Source of the DNA: Saccopteryx bilineata
Lineage: Eukaryota > Chordata > Mammalia > Chiroptera > Emballonuridae
Assembly: GCF_036850765.1 (NCBI RefSeq)
Contig: NC_089495.1
Coordinates: 203,175,847 to 203,239,846 of the forward strand
Direction of reading: 5' to 3'
Length of the DNA: 64,000 bases
In this document: positions 22,101 through 30,263 of the stretch, one piece after another
Position numbering within the stretch: position 1 is the stretch's first letter
How the letters are laid out: each line of letters starts with the position of its first letter
Position numbers and translations under genes: made by a program
Notes under the pieces: model-generated
What the model was told of the DNA's origin: nothing
What the model saw: the letters and a program-made list of their open reading frames with translations, nothing else
Database searches by the model: none

Positions 22101-23068
22101 TATACCACTGGATATATTTTTAATTCATTAAATGTAAAGGTTCTGGAATTTGGTTCCTTATAGGAAAAACAATAATGTAGACATTTTTGATTTCTTTCAT
22201 AGTGGTTCTATAGATGGTAATAACCAACTTGTAATCAAAGGAAGATTCCAACAGAAACAGATAGAAAATGTTTTGAGAAGATATATCAGTAAGTGTATAA
22301 TTGAATCTCATTATCTCACCTTGAAATGTTCTCATTAAGTTGTATTTGGGGAGAGCCACTGGTTTGCAATGGAACTGGGAAGGCTGGCCTTCAAGGGTCA
22401 AGGAAGATGATGGTGATGGGAGGTGGAGCCGGAGGGGCTGGGGGGGTTTGGATTTCCTGGCAGGCCCAGGTTGGTTCCAGGCTGAAGGCCAAGCCAGACA
22501 AATCTGTCTGTGTTCACACCTGGTCTGCCTCTATCATCTTCCTCATCATTAAAAACTGGCAGGTCTCTTCACCCCAGGGAAAGCTAGAAAGACGTTTCGG
22601 AGTGGCTTTCCTGTTGAAGAGCAGTGTAGGATCTGACAAACATTCCTGCCTCCTTGGAAATTTGGGGTCTTTTTCAACCCATACATAGTTTAATACCTGA
22701 AGTGTCATAGCAGACAGCCTGTGTTTTCTTACCCTTGAATAGTTTGGCTATAAACTTACCAGTAAGCTTAGCTAAGCTTCCTGGGTCTGGGTGCCGCCTG
22801 GACTTACGGAGTTCAGTGTAGAAGTGTTTCAGAGGGAAGAAACCTCTGCTTCACTGTGGCCACAGGTAATTCTTATGTTGCTTTTCCTGCAGAGGAATAC
22901 GTCACCTGTCACACGTGCCGATCACCTGACACAATCCTGCAAAAGGACACCCGACTCTATTTCTTACAGTGTGAAACTTGTCATTCTCGATGTTCTGTTG
23001 CCAGCATCAAAACCGGCTTCCAGGCTGTCACGGGCAAGCGAGCACAGCTCCGTGCCAAAGCTAACTAA
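238..23068 (+). CDS. EIF2S2: EIF2S2, translation initiation factor eIF2 subunit beta (whole gene span, 9 exons)
   Basis: eIF2 beta is one of three subunits of eIF2, the GTPase complex that brings initiator Met-tRNA to the 40S ribosome in the cytoplasm. The nine exons (238-252, 7199-7376, 9023-9126, 15479-15614, 16228-16328, 16923-17071, 19998-20054, 22203-22288, 22893-23068) sum to 1002 nt, giving 333 codons plus TAA. That is the family's usual vertebrate length. Three poly-lysine boxes, at residues 14-21, 79-84 and 124-129, are the known contact sites for eIF5 and eIF2B epsilon. The C-terminal zinc-binding motif has Cys281, Cys284, Cys302 and Cys305. Every junction is GT-AG and every phase matches. 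No break is seen, so the gene looks intact and functional. It is convergent with RALY. Confidence 0.98.
1310..1460 (+). repeat. MIR
   Basis: ACAACAACCCTGTAAGAAAG, then CCATTTTATGAATGAGAAAA and AGTAAGTGGCTGAGCCAG: the MIR core and 3' end, old and diverged. Confidence 0.75.
1524..1739 (+). repeat. VES-like SINE
   Basis: Head CCTGGCTGGGTGGCTCAG, then CAGGGCACATACAAGAAT and a CT-rich tail ending in TAAAATCAATGAG. Flanked by a perfect 12-bp TSD TAAAGGAAGTAG (1512-1523 and 1740-1751). The layout is that of the VES SINEs of microbats. Confidence 0.85.
2545..2680. repeat. L1M-like 3'-end scrap
   Basis: TACAAAGAGAAATAAAAATC followed by CCCAGAATCC and CCAGAGATGACAGCACTG resembles the common ancient L1M 3' end. 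Recognised from memory only. Confidence 0.5.
3636..3868 (+). repeat. SINE type B
   Basis: Head CTTGACCAGTGGTGACGCAG, a B box GGTTCAAAACC, and the type B body and tail (ATCAATGAACAACTAAAG). The ends are worn, and the TSD is unclear. Confidence 0.8.
3981..4297 (-). repeat. SINE type B
   Basis: Reverse type B, from the GACAGAGGGACAG tail to GCAACCGCCTGGTCAGGC. It includes two CAAGCCAGCGACC-like body units. Confidence 0.85.
4563..4925 (-). repeat. SINE type C with intact CTCF-like core
   Basis: Reverse type C ending AACCAGCCAGGGC. Imperfect flanking GAATTTTTTTG / GAATTTGTTTTG suggests a worn TSD. CCACCAGGGGGC is intact at 4663-4674 on the plus strand. Confidence 0.88.
5030..5440 (+). repeat. 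MIR, split by a younger SINE
   Basis: Old MIR: TTTACTCATTTAATCCTACAAG on the left, and CCATTTTACAGATGTGGCA and a worn 3' half on the right of the type A insertion at 5155-5361. Confidence 0.7.
5155..5361 (-). repeat. SINE type A inside a MIR
   Basis: Reverse type A ending GCCACCACAGGTCAGGC. It includes a (GA)n tract at 5184-5213. Short TSD GATCTC at 5149-5154 and 5362-5367. Confidence 0.88.
5533..5835 (+). repeat. SINE type C2 (diverged C relative)
   Basis: CCCTGGCCAGTTGGCTCTGT head with a B box GGTTCCATCCC, then a CT-rich stretch and TCTCACTT near the tail. Perfect 12-bp TSD TGGTAGAATTTG (5521-5532, 5836-5847). Confidence 0.88.
5964..6171 (-). repeat. SINE type A
   Basis: Reverse type A with a perfect 19-bp TSD CTGCCCTATATGTAGTTTT (5945-5963, 6172-6190), which suggests a young insertion. 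Confidence 0.95.
6466..6643 (+). repeat. SINE type A
   Basis: Head GCCTGACCTGTGGTGGCGCA, B box GGTTCGAAACC, and tail CTCTAAAAATCAATAAATAC. TSD not resolved. Confidence 0.88.
6703..6850 (-). repeat. SINE type D
   Basis: Reverse type D: CCTGACCGGGATTGAACC, CAACCTCTGTGCTTTGG and GAGCTATCCAGCCAG. TSD GGTTGCTTTT / GGTTCCTTTT (6693-6702, 6851-6860). Confidence 0.85.
7199..7376 (+). CDS. EIF2S2: EIF2S2 coding exon 2 (residues 6-64)
   Basis: The acceptor TTTTAAACAG ends at 7198. The exon begins MIFDPTMS, then has the first lysine box of eight lysines (residues 14-21), followed by a Glu/Asp-rich linker. The donor GTGAGG starts at 7377. The last base is the first of the Asp65 codon. Confidence 0.97.
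7928..8110 (-). repeat. SINE type A
   Basis: Reverse type A ending CCACCACAGGTCAGGC. TSD GTAAGTAATT / GTAAGTCATT, one mismatch. Confidence 0.88.
9023..9126 (+). CDS. EIF2S2: EIF2S2 coding exon 3 (residues 65-99)
   Basis: The acceptor ends at 9022 (TTTTTAG). The exon encodes an acidic stretch and then the second lysine box of six lysines (79-84) followed by TKK. It ends in phase 0 at the GTAG donor at 9127. The A-rich coding run at 9062-9089 is a natural slippage-prone sequence and here keeps the frame. Confidence 0.96.
9726..10079 (-). repeat. SINE type B
   Basis: Reverse type B with a (TTTG)n start and ending GCCACCGCCTGGTCAGGC. TSD GAGTGACGG / GAGTGATGG. Confidence 0.9.
10115..10283 (-). 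repeat. SINE type D
   Basis: Reverse type D with a (GA)n tract, ending GAGCTCTCCGGCCAGGGC. It directly abuts the next SINE. Confidence 0.85.
10290..10663 (-). repeat. SINE type B
   Basis: Reverse type B ending GCCACCACCTGGTCAGGC, bounded by AGCTGCCTTTT / AGCTACCATTT. Confidence 0.85.
10715..10924 (-). repeat. SINE type A
   Basis: Reverse type A with a long A/T tail and (GA)n tract, ending GCCACCACAGGTCAGGCC. Confidence 0.88.
10925..11311 (-). repeat. SINE type A host split by a type D SINE
   Basis: The two halves of one reverse type A copy (10925-11046 and 11207-11311) are separated by the type D insertion at 11047-11206. Confidence 0.8.
11047..11206 (-). repeat. SINE type D nested in type A
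   Basis: Reverse type D ending GAGCCATCCAGCCAGGGC. TSD from the host SINE: CATTGATTGCT(G)CTTCTT at 11029-11046 and 11207-11221. Confidence 0.85.
11574..11767 (+). repeat. SINE type A
   Basis: Full type A with a perfect 12-bp TSD GAAATGAACAAG (11562-11573, 11768-11779). Confidence 0.94.
11965..12129 (-). repeat. SINE type D
   Basis: Reverse type D ending GAGCTGTCCGGTCAGGAC. TSD-like GCAAGGTTTTTTTG / AACAGGTTTTTTTG. Confidence 0.85.
12196..12393 (-). repeat. SINE type A
   Basis: Reverse type A with a perfect 11-bp TSD ATAAGCTCAAC (12185-12195, 12394-12404). Confidence 0.92.
12974..13332. repeat. Composite of two opposed type B SINE pieces
   Basis: About 60 bases of plus-oriented type B head (12974-13032) run directly into the tail of a minus-oriented type B (about 13052-13332, ending CCACCACCAGTCAGG). 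Confidence 0.75.
13989..14398 (-). repeat. SINE type C, duplicated-core subfamily
   Basis: Reverse type C with a perfect 17-bp TSD CAGAATTGAAGTGAATT (13972-13988, 14399-14415). It has two copies of the CCACCAGGGG block, both slightly damaged (14088-14100, 14109-14120). Confidence 0.95.
14600..14864 (+). repeat. SINE type B
   Basis: Head GTGACCAGGTGGTGGCACAG and tail TCTCCCTTCCTGTCTCTCTG. TSD AAAAGATTTAAGAATCT / AAAAGATTTCAAAATCT. Confidence 0.88.
15054..15354 (-). repeat. SINE type B
   Basis: Reverse type B starting with a (TG)n run, ending GCCACCACCTGGTCAGGCAA. TSD TGTGAGAGA (15045-15053, 15355-15363). Confidence 0.9.
15479..15614 (+). CDS. EIF2S2: EIF2S2 coding exon 4 (residues 100-144)
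   Basis: The acceptor TTTCTTAG ends at 15478. The exon carries the third lysine box (residues 124-129) flanked by asparagines. The donor GTAATA starts at 15615, with one base carried into the next exon. Confidence 0.96.
16228..16328 (+). CDS. EIF2S2: EIF2S2 coding exon 5 (residues 145-178)
   Basis: The acceptor ATCTGTAG ends at 16227. The exon encodes the linker ending in the SERDYTYEE block that starts the conserved C-terminal half shared with archaeal aIF2 beta. The donor GTAAGA is at 16329. Confidence 0.96.
16923..17071 (+). CDS. EIF2S2: EIF2S2 coding exon 6 (residues 179-227)
   Basis: The acceptor CTCTGTAG ends at 16922. The exon encodes [15 protein letters not shown] and the [18 protein letters not shown] block, the conserved central fold of eIF2 beta/eIF5. 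The donor GTAAGT is at 17072. Confidence 0.97.
17250..17615 (-). repeat. SINE type C
   Basis: Reverse type C with a perfect TSD TCTCAGGGCTGG (17238-17249, 17616-17627), in EIF2S2 intron 6. The CTCF-like core has one change (CCACCAGGGAGC). Confidence 0.95.
17859..18133 (-). repeat. SINE type B
   Basis: Reverse type B ending CCACCGCCTGGTCAGG. TSD GAGATTTCCG / GAGAGTTCCG. Confidence 0.88.
18377..18605 (-). repeat. SINE type B, lacking its head, inside an old L1M-like stretch
   Basis: Reverse type B without the tRNA-like head (5' truncated). Perfect TSD ATAACCACTT (18367-18376, 18606-18615). The flanks (CACCCAGAGATAACCACTT) resemble an old L1M 3' end. Confidence 0.85.
18711..18905 (+). repeat. 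VES-like SINE
   Basis: CTGGGGTGGCTCAGTGGGTG head, B box GGTTCGATCTC, and a TTTCTCTCTCCCTCC tail. Old copy, TSD not resolved. Confidence 0.75.
18963..19297 (+). repeat. SINE type B
   Basis: Head GCCTGACCAGGCGGTGGCAC, the full body with several CTTGAG/CCTGAG units, and tail CTGTCCCTCTCTCTGACTC. Confidence 0.9.
19374..19743 (-). repeat. SINE type C close to EIF2S2 exon 7
   Basis: Reverse type C with a perfect 16-bp TSD GCTGTTTACCTTTCTT (19358-19373, 19744-19759). It lies about 255 bp upstream of EIF2S2 exon 7. The CTCF-like core reads TCACCAGGGGGC. Confidence 0.95.
19998..20054 (+). CDS. EIF2S2: EIF2S2 coding exon 7 (residues 228-246)
   Basis: A short 57-nt exon, too small to stand out as an open frame. 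The acceptor CTTTTTAG ends at 19997. It encodes [18 protein letters not shown], and the donor GTAAGA is at 20055. Its length is a multiple of three, so skipping would keep the frame but delete part of the conserved fold. Confidence 0.95.
20255..20440 (+). repeat. MIR
   Basis: Old MIR: worn middle part (TTACCCCTGTCTTAAAGAGT) and the 3' part GGTCACACAGCTAGT, in EIF2S2 intron 7. Confidence 0.65.
21031..21336 (-). repeat. SINE type B
   Basis: Reverse type B ending GCCACCGCCTGGTCAGG. TSD CACCACAATGC / CACCCCAATGC (21020-21030, 21337-21347). Confidence 0.9.
21381..21493. mobile_element. Mariner-like MITE
   Basis: A 113-bp element flanked by TA (21379-21380, 21494-21495). It has about 30-bp inverted ends: GGCAAAAGTAGGCTTACAGT on the left, and CTGTAAACCTACTTTTGCC on the right. 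No transposase. The TA TSD and size are those of non-autonomous Tc1/mariner elements. Confidence 0.88.
21626..21738 (+). repeat. SINE type A, 3'-shortened
   Basis: Type A head and body that stop after GGGAGTTGATGCTTG. It is followed 10 bp later by a second type A in the same direction. Confidence 0.82.
21749..21916 (+). repeat. SINE type A
   Basis: Second copy of a head-to-tail pair, with a long A tail at 21887-21911. Confidence 0.88.
22203..22288 (+). CDS. EIF2S2: EIF2S2 coding exon 8 (residues 247-275)
   Basis: The acceptor TTTCATAG ends at 22202. The exon encodes [18 protein letters not shown] and NVLRRYI, and the donor GTAAGT is at 22289. This is the segment just before the zinc-binding domain. 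Confidence 0.96.
22893..23068 (+). CDS. EIF2S2: EIF2S2 coding exon 9 (residues 276-333, stop TAA)
   Basis: The acceptor TTTTCCTGCAG ends at 22892. The exon encodes the C4 zinc-binding domain (Cys281, Cys284, Cys302, Cys305) and the basic C-terminus, with the stop at 23066-23068. This domain contributes to mRNA and initiator tRNA handling in the family. Confidence 0.98.
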
Positions 23069-23311
23069 TTTGCTAATCACCACTGGTTTTGCAAAGTGTG
23101 TTGTGGGAATTTGGCTGGACAGGTTTACCATCAGAGTGGATATACCATTGTATTAAAAACAAGATAGAAAAGTTGCCAAGCTCTTTGGCGTGTGGCTGGT
23201 TGGTCTGAAATCCTTGCAAGAGGCCGATGCTCAAGCTGTTGACATACTCAACATGAGGGGTAAGGCGGTGCTTTTTTAACTGTTCATAGACTTCTGTAAA
23301 ATGCAAGATAA

Positions 23312-23317
23312 ATTAAA
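23312..23317 (+). terminator. EIF2S2: Proximal poly(A) signal ATTAAA of EIF2S2
   Basis: ATTAAA lies about 245 nt after the stop, followed by a T/GT-rich stretch at 23335-23365. Cleavage near 23335 is likely. Confidence 0.7.
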
Positions 23318-24404
23318 GTTATTATAACTGATTCTTTCAATTTGGTTTGTCCTTCAGTTTTCTTTCCTATAAAAATTGTGCTTAATGAATTCAGTAGAAA
23401 CAGTTTGTGCCTGGGCTCTGGCGAGGTTTCTGCATCCTTGTCCTAAAGAAACAACACTGGCAGTGGCTTCAGCTGAGCAGCCATTTTCCTCTCGGCTTCT
23501 CCCGAGATAAAGTAAGACACAGCTTCCCATGAGAGGGTAATTGGAGCATGAGATCTGGGGGACAGCCTGCTTTCAGTGTGCAAGAACAGTTAGAGATGGG
23601 AAGTATTTTCATTACGGGAGGACTGTTGCTACTACCTCACTGCCAAGTCCTCCAGCTGTCACCGTGAGGGGATGACCCAGGTGCTAGGTGTTTGCCCACC
23701 TCTGAATTTTCTCCCTTATCGGCACTAAGGAAAACCTTAGGAATACAGCCTTGCAGTGTGTCTTGTAACTGGCACAGTAAGAGAAGCCCTGGTTTTGCAT
23801 TTGTTGGTAAGAGATGTGGCATGTGCAGTACAGAGAACCCTGTGAGAGTATAAACCATGACACTAGAGGAAAGTGTCTTTCTCTTCCACAACCTGTGTTC
23901 TGGGTTTAAAAAGACCCACCACAAATGCTTTTCTATTTTCTGTATTTTAAAGTATCTTTTGAATGTGACCATGAAAAACCAAGAGGTGATGCTGATGCCT
24001 CCAGTTCTGCCTTCTGAGGATTTGGCTGAAAGGGTGTTTCTCCATTGAGCACGAGGGGAAAGATCATCTTCTATGTTGTGATCTGCCTTGCACACACCTG
24101 CCAAGGATTAAGGGCATAATGCTGCTTCTCCTTTCTTGTTGCAAGACTGCCTAAGCAGCTCAGGAGCAGCCAGTCCCTCGGCCCTGAACGCCTTGACCAT
24201 GTTGTTTTAATCACTGTGACCCTTCATTTCCAGTACAAGCCAAGTGTTGTAAAACACTTTGGCCATAAAGTGGTGGAGGGAGCAGAGCATTCCTTCAGAC
24301 TGGCTGAACTGCCACCACTGCCCAATGAACTTGACTGCTGTTTCTAATGCCATCTTCCTTTTGTATCTGCGCCCACGATTCCCAGTGTTGGATGTTAATG
24401 CGTG

Positions 24405-24410
24405 AATAAA
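24405..24410 (+). terminator. EIF2S2: Distal poly(A) signal AATAAA of EIF2S2
   Basis: A canonical AATAAA is followed by a strong GT-rich stretch with TTTTGTGTGTATG at 24450-24475. It would give the long 3'UTR form. The signals are clear, but use in this species is inferred. Confidence 0.6.
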
Positions 24411-25765
24411 GCAAGGATCGGCGCCTCTTGTGTAATTAATGCTCCATTGCTTTTGTGTGTATGCATGTGTTTTCATTTAGGGGGACCCTTACGGGAAGAC
24501 ACAGGACTTGACAGTTTGATGACAGGTTGGCACAGTTATGCAGGCAATTTCCACCCATCTTTAACTTCATTCTCAAAACAGTCTCTGATGACCCTTTAAG
24601 ACAGTCCAGTGGAGGTATTGTTTATTTAATTAGATGGGATTGACTATTGACCCATTCACAGCAGCACCAGCCTCTCTTTTACCTACTACCTCGCACCAGC
24701 CACAGTTCAGCTGGAGGGGACCTTCTATAAAGTAACAAAGCAAAGGAATTTGAGGGTTTCTGGTCATGTTCTGTTGTGAGAAAAGCTATGCCACTGTTTC
24801 CAAAGTGGTAGGAAACTGCTGAGAATTCCTAACTACGTAAAAAAAAAAGGGGGGGGGGTTCCTTGGTAAAGTCTGAGACTAGATAAACAAGTTCCATGAC
24901 TGCCTAAGTTTTAGTGTGCAGTGTATTTTTATGAGCACATAAACATGATTATCTCTAGTCTTCAGAAAATGCTCGACTCCATACGCAGCCCCACCTACAG
25001 AGAAGATGAAGCTTGTCCTAAGATACCGTCCTGGCTATGGGTCTCCCACACCTGCCCACTGCGTGTAAAACCCTGTCATCCCGCCCACACCGTCAGTACT
25101 GAGGACAATTTTGTTCCCAATGTTGACAACAAGCAGTACCCAGCAAGTGTAGGTGCTCCAATATTTGAATGAGTTCCTTTAAAAACACAGAATATGCAGA
25201 CTTTTACAGTCACCTCCGCCCCAACACCTTGCAGTGCAGAAAAACTGCTGGCTAGCCAGCCTGAAGAAGTGCTAGTGGTGTATGAAGCCCCAGCTGTAAC
25301 CTGTCCTCCATCCAGACCTTTTGTCCTGGCAATGCCAAGGTTTCAGTTTAGATTTTGTAATGTGTATGTGGGTTTTTAAAATTTTTTTAACACTCTGAAG
25401 TAAGTCCCACTCTACCATTGATGATATCCTGTATTCTCATCTATATGGTTGTCTGCTCACAGTAATCCTAATAATCCCTGCCATCCATGTCAATAGAGAC
25501 ATAATGCTCTCCCAAGGAGAGCCACTGAGGCATAGTGGCTCTGTCACATTGATGGTGCTGCTCTTGACCGAACCAAATACCTGCTGGGTCCCCTGTGGCT
25601 GCCATGGCTCCTGTCCTTTCAAACTTTCTCTGAACTATGAGATGTTCCTGAACCCTTTTAATCACTGCCTCTCAATTTAAGCTTGGCTCTTGTCTTACTA
25701 ACACTTTTGAAGTCACTGGAGGACCAGCTTATTCTAAGGGTAAGTATGAATGAATGGATATTCTT

Positions 25766-26124
25766 TTTTCTTTTTTTGTACTTTTCTGAAGTGAGAAGCG
25801 AGGAGGCAGAGACAGACTCGCATGCTCCTAACCAGGATCCACCTGGTATGCTCACCAGGGGGTGATGCTCAGCCCATGTGGGCCACTGCTCTGTTGCCAC
25901 CGGAGCCATTCTAGTGCCTGAGACAGAGGCCATGGAGCCGTCCTCAGCACCTGAGACTTTGCTCCAGTGGAGCCTTGGCTGTGGGAGGGGAAGAGAGAGA
26001 GAAAGGAGAGGAGGAAGGGTGGAGAAGCAGATGGGCACTTCTCCTGTGTGCCCTGGCCAGGAATCGAACCTGGGACTTCCACACACTGGGCCGACCCTCT
26101 ACCACTGAGCCAGCCGGCCAGGGC
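25766..26124 (-). repeat. SINE type C
   Basis: Reverse type C with a perfect TSD TGGATATTCTT (25755-25765, 26125-26135), in the intergenic region. The CTCF-like core is TCACCAGGGGGT. Confidence 0.94.
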
Positions 26125-26399
26125 TGGATATTCTTCATATTAAACACCAATGTAATGAGTGTCTTCAAAAATTTATCGGCTGCAGATTTTTATGTGCTTT
26201 TAAGTTCACTAGAAACCAAAGCAAAGCCAAAATATTACATGGGAAATTGGGCAGACCTAATAGTGTACTGGGCAGCAGCTTCATTATCAAGTATTTGGCC
26301 TCACTATTACGGCTGCTTCATTTTTCAGCCCGATATACCATTGCACTATGACAGATGACTCTTGTGACCCAGAATGTCGGCTGTTCTGAACTAATTATT

Positions 26400-26630
26400 T
26401 ACATAAAGTGGTTAGCCCTACCTAAGTCCCCACTTTGTGCTAGGACCTGTTCTAGGTGCTTATATATATTTACTCATTTAATTAGCAAAGCAACCTTTTG
26501 ATGTAGGTATACTATTAACCCCATCTTAGAGATGAGGAAATAGAAACTCAGGATAAGCAACTTGCCCATGGTGGGGGGATCACACAGCAACGTGGGGAGC
26601 CAGGAGGCAGTCTCTGGCACTTGGGCTCCC
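26400..26630 (+). repeat. MIR
   Basis: CACTTTGTGCTAGGACCTGT, TTTACTCATTTAATTAGCAA, CCCCATCTTAGAGATGAGGA: a fairly complete MIR. Confidence 0.75.
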
Positions 26631-27417
26631 AAGCCTGTGCTCGGCCTCAGTGACTGTCATATTCAAAAGTATTACCTGAACGCCTGCAGGGAAAGGCAGC
26701 TCCTGCCCTTCCGGAGCTTAGAGTCTAGTGAAAATGACAAATGAACAAACCAATTGTAAATATAACCTGGTAAGAGGTGGGAGAGAAATAGCACATAGGA
26801 GGGGCCAGTGTTAACTCAGGCTAAGAGGGTGTCTGCACAAGTGACTTCTGAGCTGATAATGAAGGTTAGCTAGTGGGAGAAGACAACATTCCAGGTAGAG
26901 GCAACAGCATGGGTAACGGCTCAGAAGGCAGACCGAGGGAGGGGAGGTGTTGAGCTAAAGAGAAAGGAAGGATTAGATGCTGGAGAGTTTATATCCGTGG
27001 AAGGGGTCCGGAATTTACCCACTGGGGTGTGAATAACAGTGATAAAGAGGAAAAGTTAATGGGAGTGAAGAGGGAGAGGACTTAGGAGGTTATTGCAAAA
27101 GTCCAAGGAAGAGATAAAAAGGCCTAATCTAGGCAATGGGAGGAAAAACTGGTTAGAGCCAAGAAATACCATGCAAAAATTAACACGACTTCCAACTAGA
27201 GAGGAGTGGAAGGAAGAGTGGGATACGAGTGATGGTGGGCAGTGATGGACTTCCAAGTACATCTATCAAATGGGGCATGTGCCAGATACACCCAGCTAAG
27301 TTAGAGGTAGAAATTGTGGAGACATGAGTCTGCGGTCTGAAGCCATGGGTTTGGTCAGCCAAGTAGCCTGGACAAAAAAATTAAGGAAGAGAGGTACTGG
27401 CTTCAAGAAACAATGTT

Positions 27418-27761
27418 TCGATTCCCGGCCAGGGCACACAGGAGAAGCGCCCATTTGCTTCTCCACCCTTCCGCCGCGCTTTCCTCTCTGTCTCTCTCTT
27501 CCCCTCCCGCAGCCAAGGCTCCATTGGAGCAAAGATAGCCCGGGCGCTGGGGATGGCTCTGTGGCCTCTGCCTCAGGCGCTAGAGTGGCTCTGGTCGCAA
27601 CATGGCGACGCCCAGGATGGGCAGAGCATCGCCCCCTGGTGGGCAGAGCGTCGCCCCTGGTGGGCGTGCCGGGTGGATCCCGGTCGGGCTCATGCGGGAG
27701 TCTGTCTGACTGTCTCTCCCTGTTTCCAGCTTCAGAAAAATGGAAAAAAAAAAAAAAAAAA
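27418..27761 (+). repeat. SINE type C, 5'-truncated, duplicated core
   Basis: Begins inside the B box (CGATTCCCGGCCAGGGC), so the tRNA-like head is missing, yet it has a perfect 13-bp TSD AAGAAACAATGTT (27405-27417, 27762-27774). That means 5'-truncated integration. Intact CTCF-like core on the minus strand at 27631-27642, second block one base short. Confidence 0.94.
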
Positions 27762-27777
27762 AAGAAACAATGTTGAT

Positions 27778-28128
27778 GCCTGAAAAGGCAGTGGTGCAGT
27801 GGACAGAATGTCAGCCTGGGACGCTGAGGGTCCAGGTTCGAGACCCTAAGGTTGCCAACTTGAGCGTGAGCTCACCTTGAACACTGGTCGCTGGCTTGAG
27901 CATGGGATCATAGACATGATCCCATGGTCACTGGATTGAGCTCAAAGGTCGCTGATTTGAGCAAGAAGTCACTGGCTCAGCTGCAGCCCCCGCAATGAAG
28001 GCACATATGAGAAAGCAATCAATGAAAAATTAAGATGCCGCAATGAAGAACTGATGCTTCTCATCTCTCTCCCTTCCTGTCCGTCTGTCCCTCCCTGTCT
28101 CTCCCTAAAAAACAAATAATAATAAAAA
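27778..28128 (+). repeat. SINE type B
   Basis: Head GCCTGAAAAGGCAGTGGTGC, four CTTGAG-type units, and tail CTCTCCCTTCCTGTCCGTCT. It follows the type C tail directly. Confidence 0.88.
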
Positions 28129-29147
28129 AAAACTATGCTGAGGAAGACAGTTCCAGAAAGGCCACTGTCACAAGAATCAGAGGAGGAAATGCAAAGTTTA
28201 TGCAAGGGCAGGTGGAAAAACACTTCCCAGGTTTGCATCCTGCCTCCCATTATACGACCCAAAGTCTCAATTTCCTAATCTGTAACAGGGGAGTATCTCC
28301 AGTTCTGTGGGATTATGAGGGTTAAATAAAATAATGCAGCCTACTTAGCAGAGCACCCAGGATATGTGAACATACATACATCTATGTTATTTATATCCAT
28401 TTTTATCTATAGAGTCTAATGTTGCAGGGGTGGCGTATAATTAATACAAAGGTAGATCCTGCACTGGATTGGATTGCTTACATTTGCTCCGTAATTAGTT
28501 GACCAAGTCCCACATTCCCTTTGAAAACCCTCATAGGCAAGGATGAGAGGGACCATCTCTGGCCTTAGGCAGCTAGCTTTCTGTGTGCTCAGGGAGCTGG
28601 ACACTGGAGTGTGCAGGGGACAGAGGAGACGCTGAAGGTGGGGTCTGAGGGTAGGGGGGGCTTACTGTTAGAAGGGACCAGGTCAGAAAGTGAGAATGGA
28701 TAGCCCTATCAGTTCTGTTGTGTGTACCCAGAAAAGTCAAACTCATGCACTTGCCCAAATAAAATCTGGCTACTACACCTGTGTGGAAGGACACCCTGAT
28801 AATCTGGGCTCCCAGAGGAGATGCCCTGAAGCAGACGTGCAGGAAGGGGTGTGTGTGGACCAGGAGCCCACCCACCAGTCAGAGGGGAGAGGTGTCCATT
28901 CATTCAGACAGGTAGGAGGGCCGGCTGGGCTTGCTCCATGGGCCTAGTGACGGGATCAACACACTGCTCTCGACTGTAATAACTCAGACATCTGCACATC
29001 AACAAAAGGCCTTCGTGCGATTCTCTTCCTTGCTCTCATTTTAATAATATTCTATTGACTTTCTTTTTGTTAGCTGCCTAAAATACATTTGGGAACATGG
29101 TGAGTATATAAGTAGGAAAAAAGAAAATTATGGTCTATTATTTTTTA

Positions 29148-29407
29148 TTTTTGGTGACAGAGACAGGGACAGATAAGGACAGACAGGAAGGGAGAGAGAT
29201 GAGAAGCATCAATTCTTTGTTGCTGCACCTTAGTTGTTCATTGATTGATTTCTCATATGTACCTTGACCGGGGGGCTACAGCACACCGAGTGACCCCTTG
29301 CTGAAGCCAGCGACCTTGGGCTCAAGCTGGTGACCTCGGGGTCTCGAACCTGGATCCTCCGTGTCCTGGTCCAAAGCTCTATCCACTGCGCTTCCAACTG
29401 GTCAGGC
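29148..29407 (-). repeat. SINE type B
   Basis: Reverse type B with a perfect 17-bp TSD TGGTCTATTATTTTTTA (29131-29147, 29408-29424). Confidence 0.94.
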
Positions 29408-29574
29408 TGGTCTATTATTTTTTAAGAGAAAAATGACCTAAATTTGGATTAGGTAATGATAAGTACTCTTACTTATTATGTATTATTATACTAAAATGTG
29501 TTCATGAGGCTCAGAGAGGTTAAATGACTAGCCTAAGGCCATAGAGCAAATAGCCTGTATAAGAATTGAGTTCA

Positions 29575-29935
29575 CTGGCTCAGTGGTAGAGTGTCGGCCT
29601 GGCGTGCAGGAGTCCCGGGTTCGATTTCCCGGCCAGGGCACACAGAAGTGCCCATCTGCTTCTCCACCCCTCCCCCTATCCTTCCTCTCTGTCTCTCTCT
29701 TCCCCTCCCGCAGTTAAGGCTCCATTGGAGCAAAGTTGGCCCGGGCACTGAGGATGCTCTGTGGCCACTGCCTCAGGCGCTAGAATGGCTCAGAGTGAGG
29801 CCCCAGATGGGGAGAGCATGGCCCCCTGGTGGGCGTGCCGGGTGGACCCTGGTCAGGTGCATGTGGGGAGTCAGTCTGACTGCCTCCCCGTTTCCAGCTT
29901 CAGAAAAATACAAAAAAAAAAAAAAGAAAAAAAGG
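29575..29935 (+). repeat. SINE type C
   Basis: Type C missing the first ten or so bases (starts CTGGCTCAGTGGTAGAGTG). TSD ATTGAGTTCA (29565-29574, 29936-29945). Intact CTCF-like core on the minus strand at 29821-29832. Confidence 0.93.
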
Positions 29936-29945
29936 ATTGAGTTCA

Positions 29946-30263
29946 GCCTGACCAGGTGGTGGTGCAGTGGATACAGTGTCAGACCGGGACGCAGAGGACC
30001 CAGGTTCGAGACCCCGAGGTCACCAGCTTGAGGGCGGGCTCATTGGGTTTGAGCAAAGCTCACCAGCTTGAACCCAAGGTCGCTGGCTCAAGCAAGGGGT
30101 CACTCAGTCTGCTGTAGCCCCCCGGTCAAGGCACATATGAGAAATCAATCAATGAACAACTAAGGAACCGCAACAAAGAAGTGATGTTTCTCATCTCTCT
30201 CCCTTCCTGTCTGTCTGTCCCTATCTGTCCCTCTGACTCTTTCACAAAAAAATAAAATAAAAT
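29946..30263 (+). repeat. SINE type B
   Basis: Type B inserted at the 3' edge of the previous element, sharing the target AATTGAGTTCA / AATTAAGTTCA. Confidence 0.9.

Larger units (their letters stand above)
23069..24430 (+). other. EIF2S2: EIF2S2 3'UTR (short and long forms)
   Basis: The stretch after the stop is free of young SINEs, unlike the sequence either side, which fits a transcribed and constrained 3'UTR. Two poly(A) signals define a short form of about 270 nt and a possible long form of about 1.35 kb. Confidence 0.7.
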
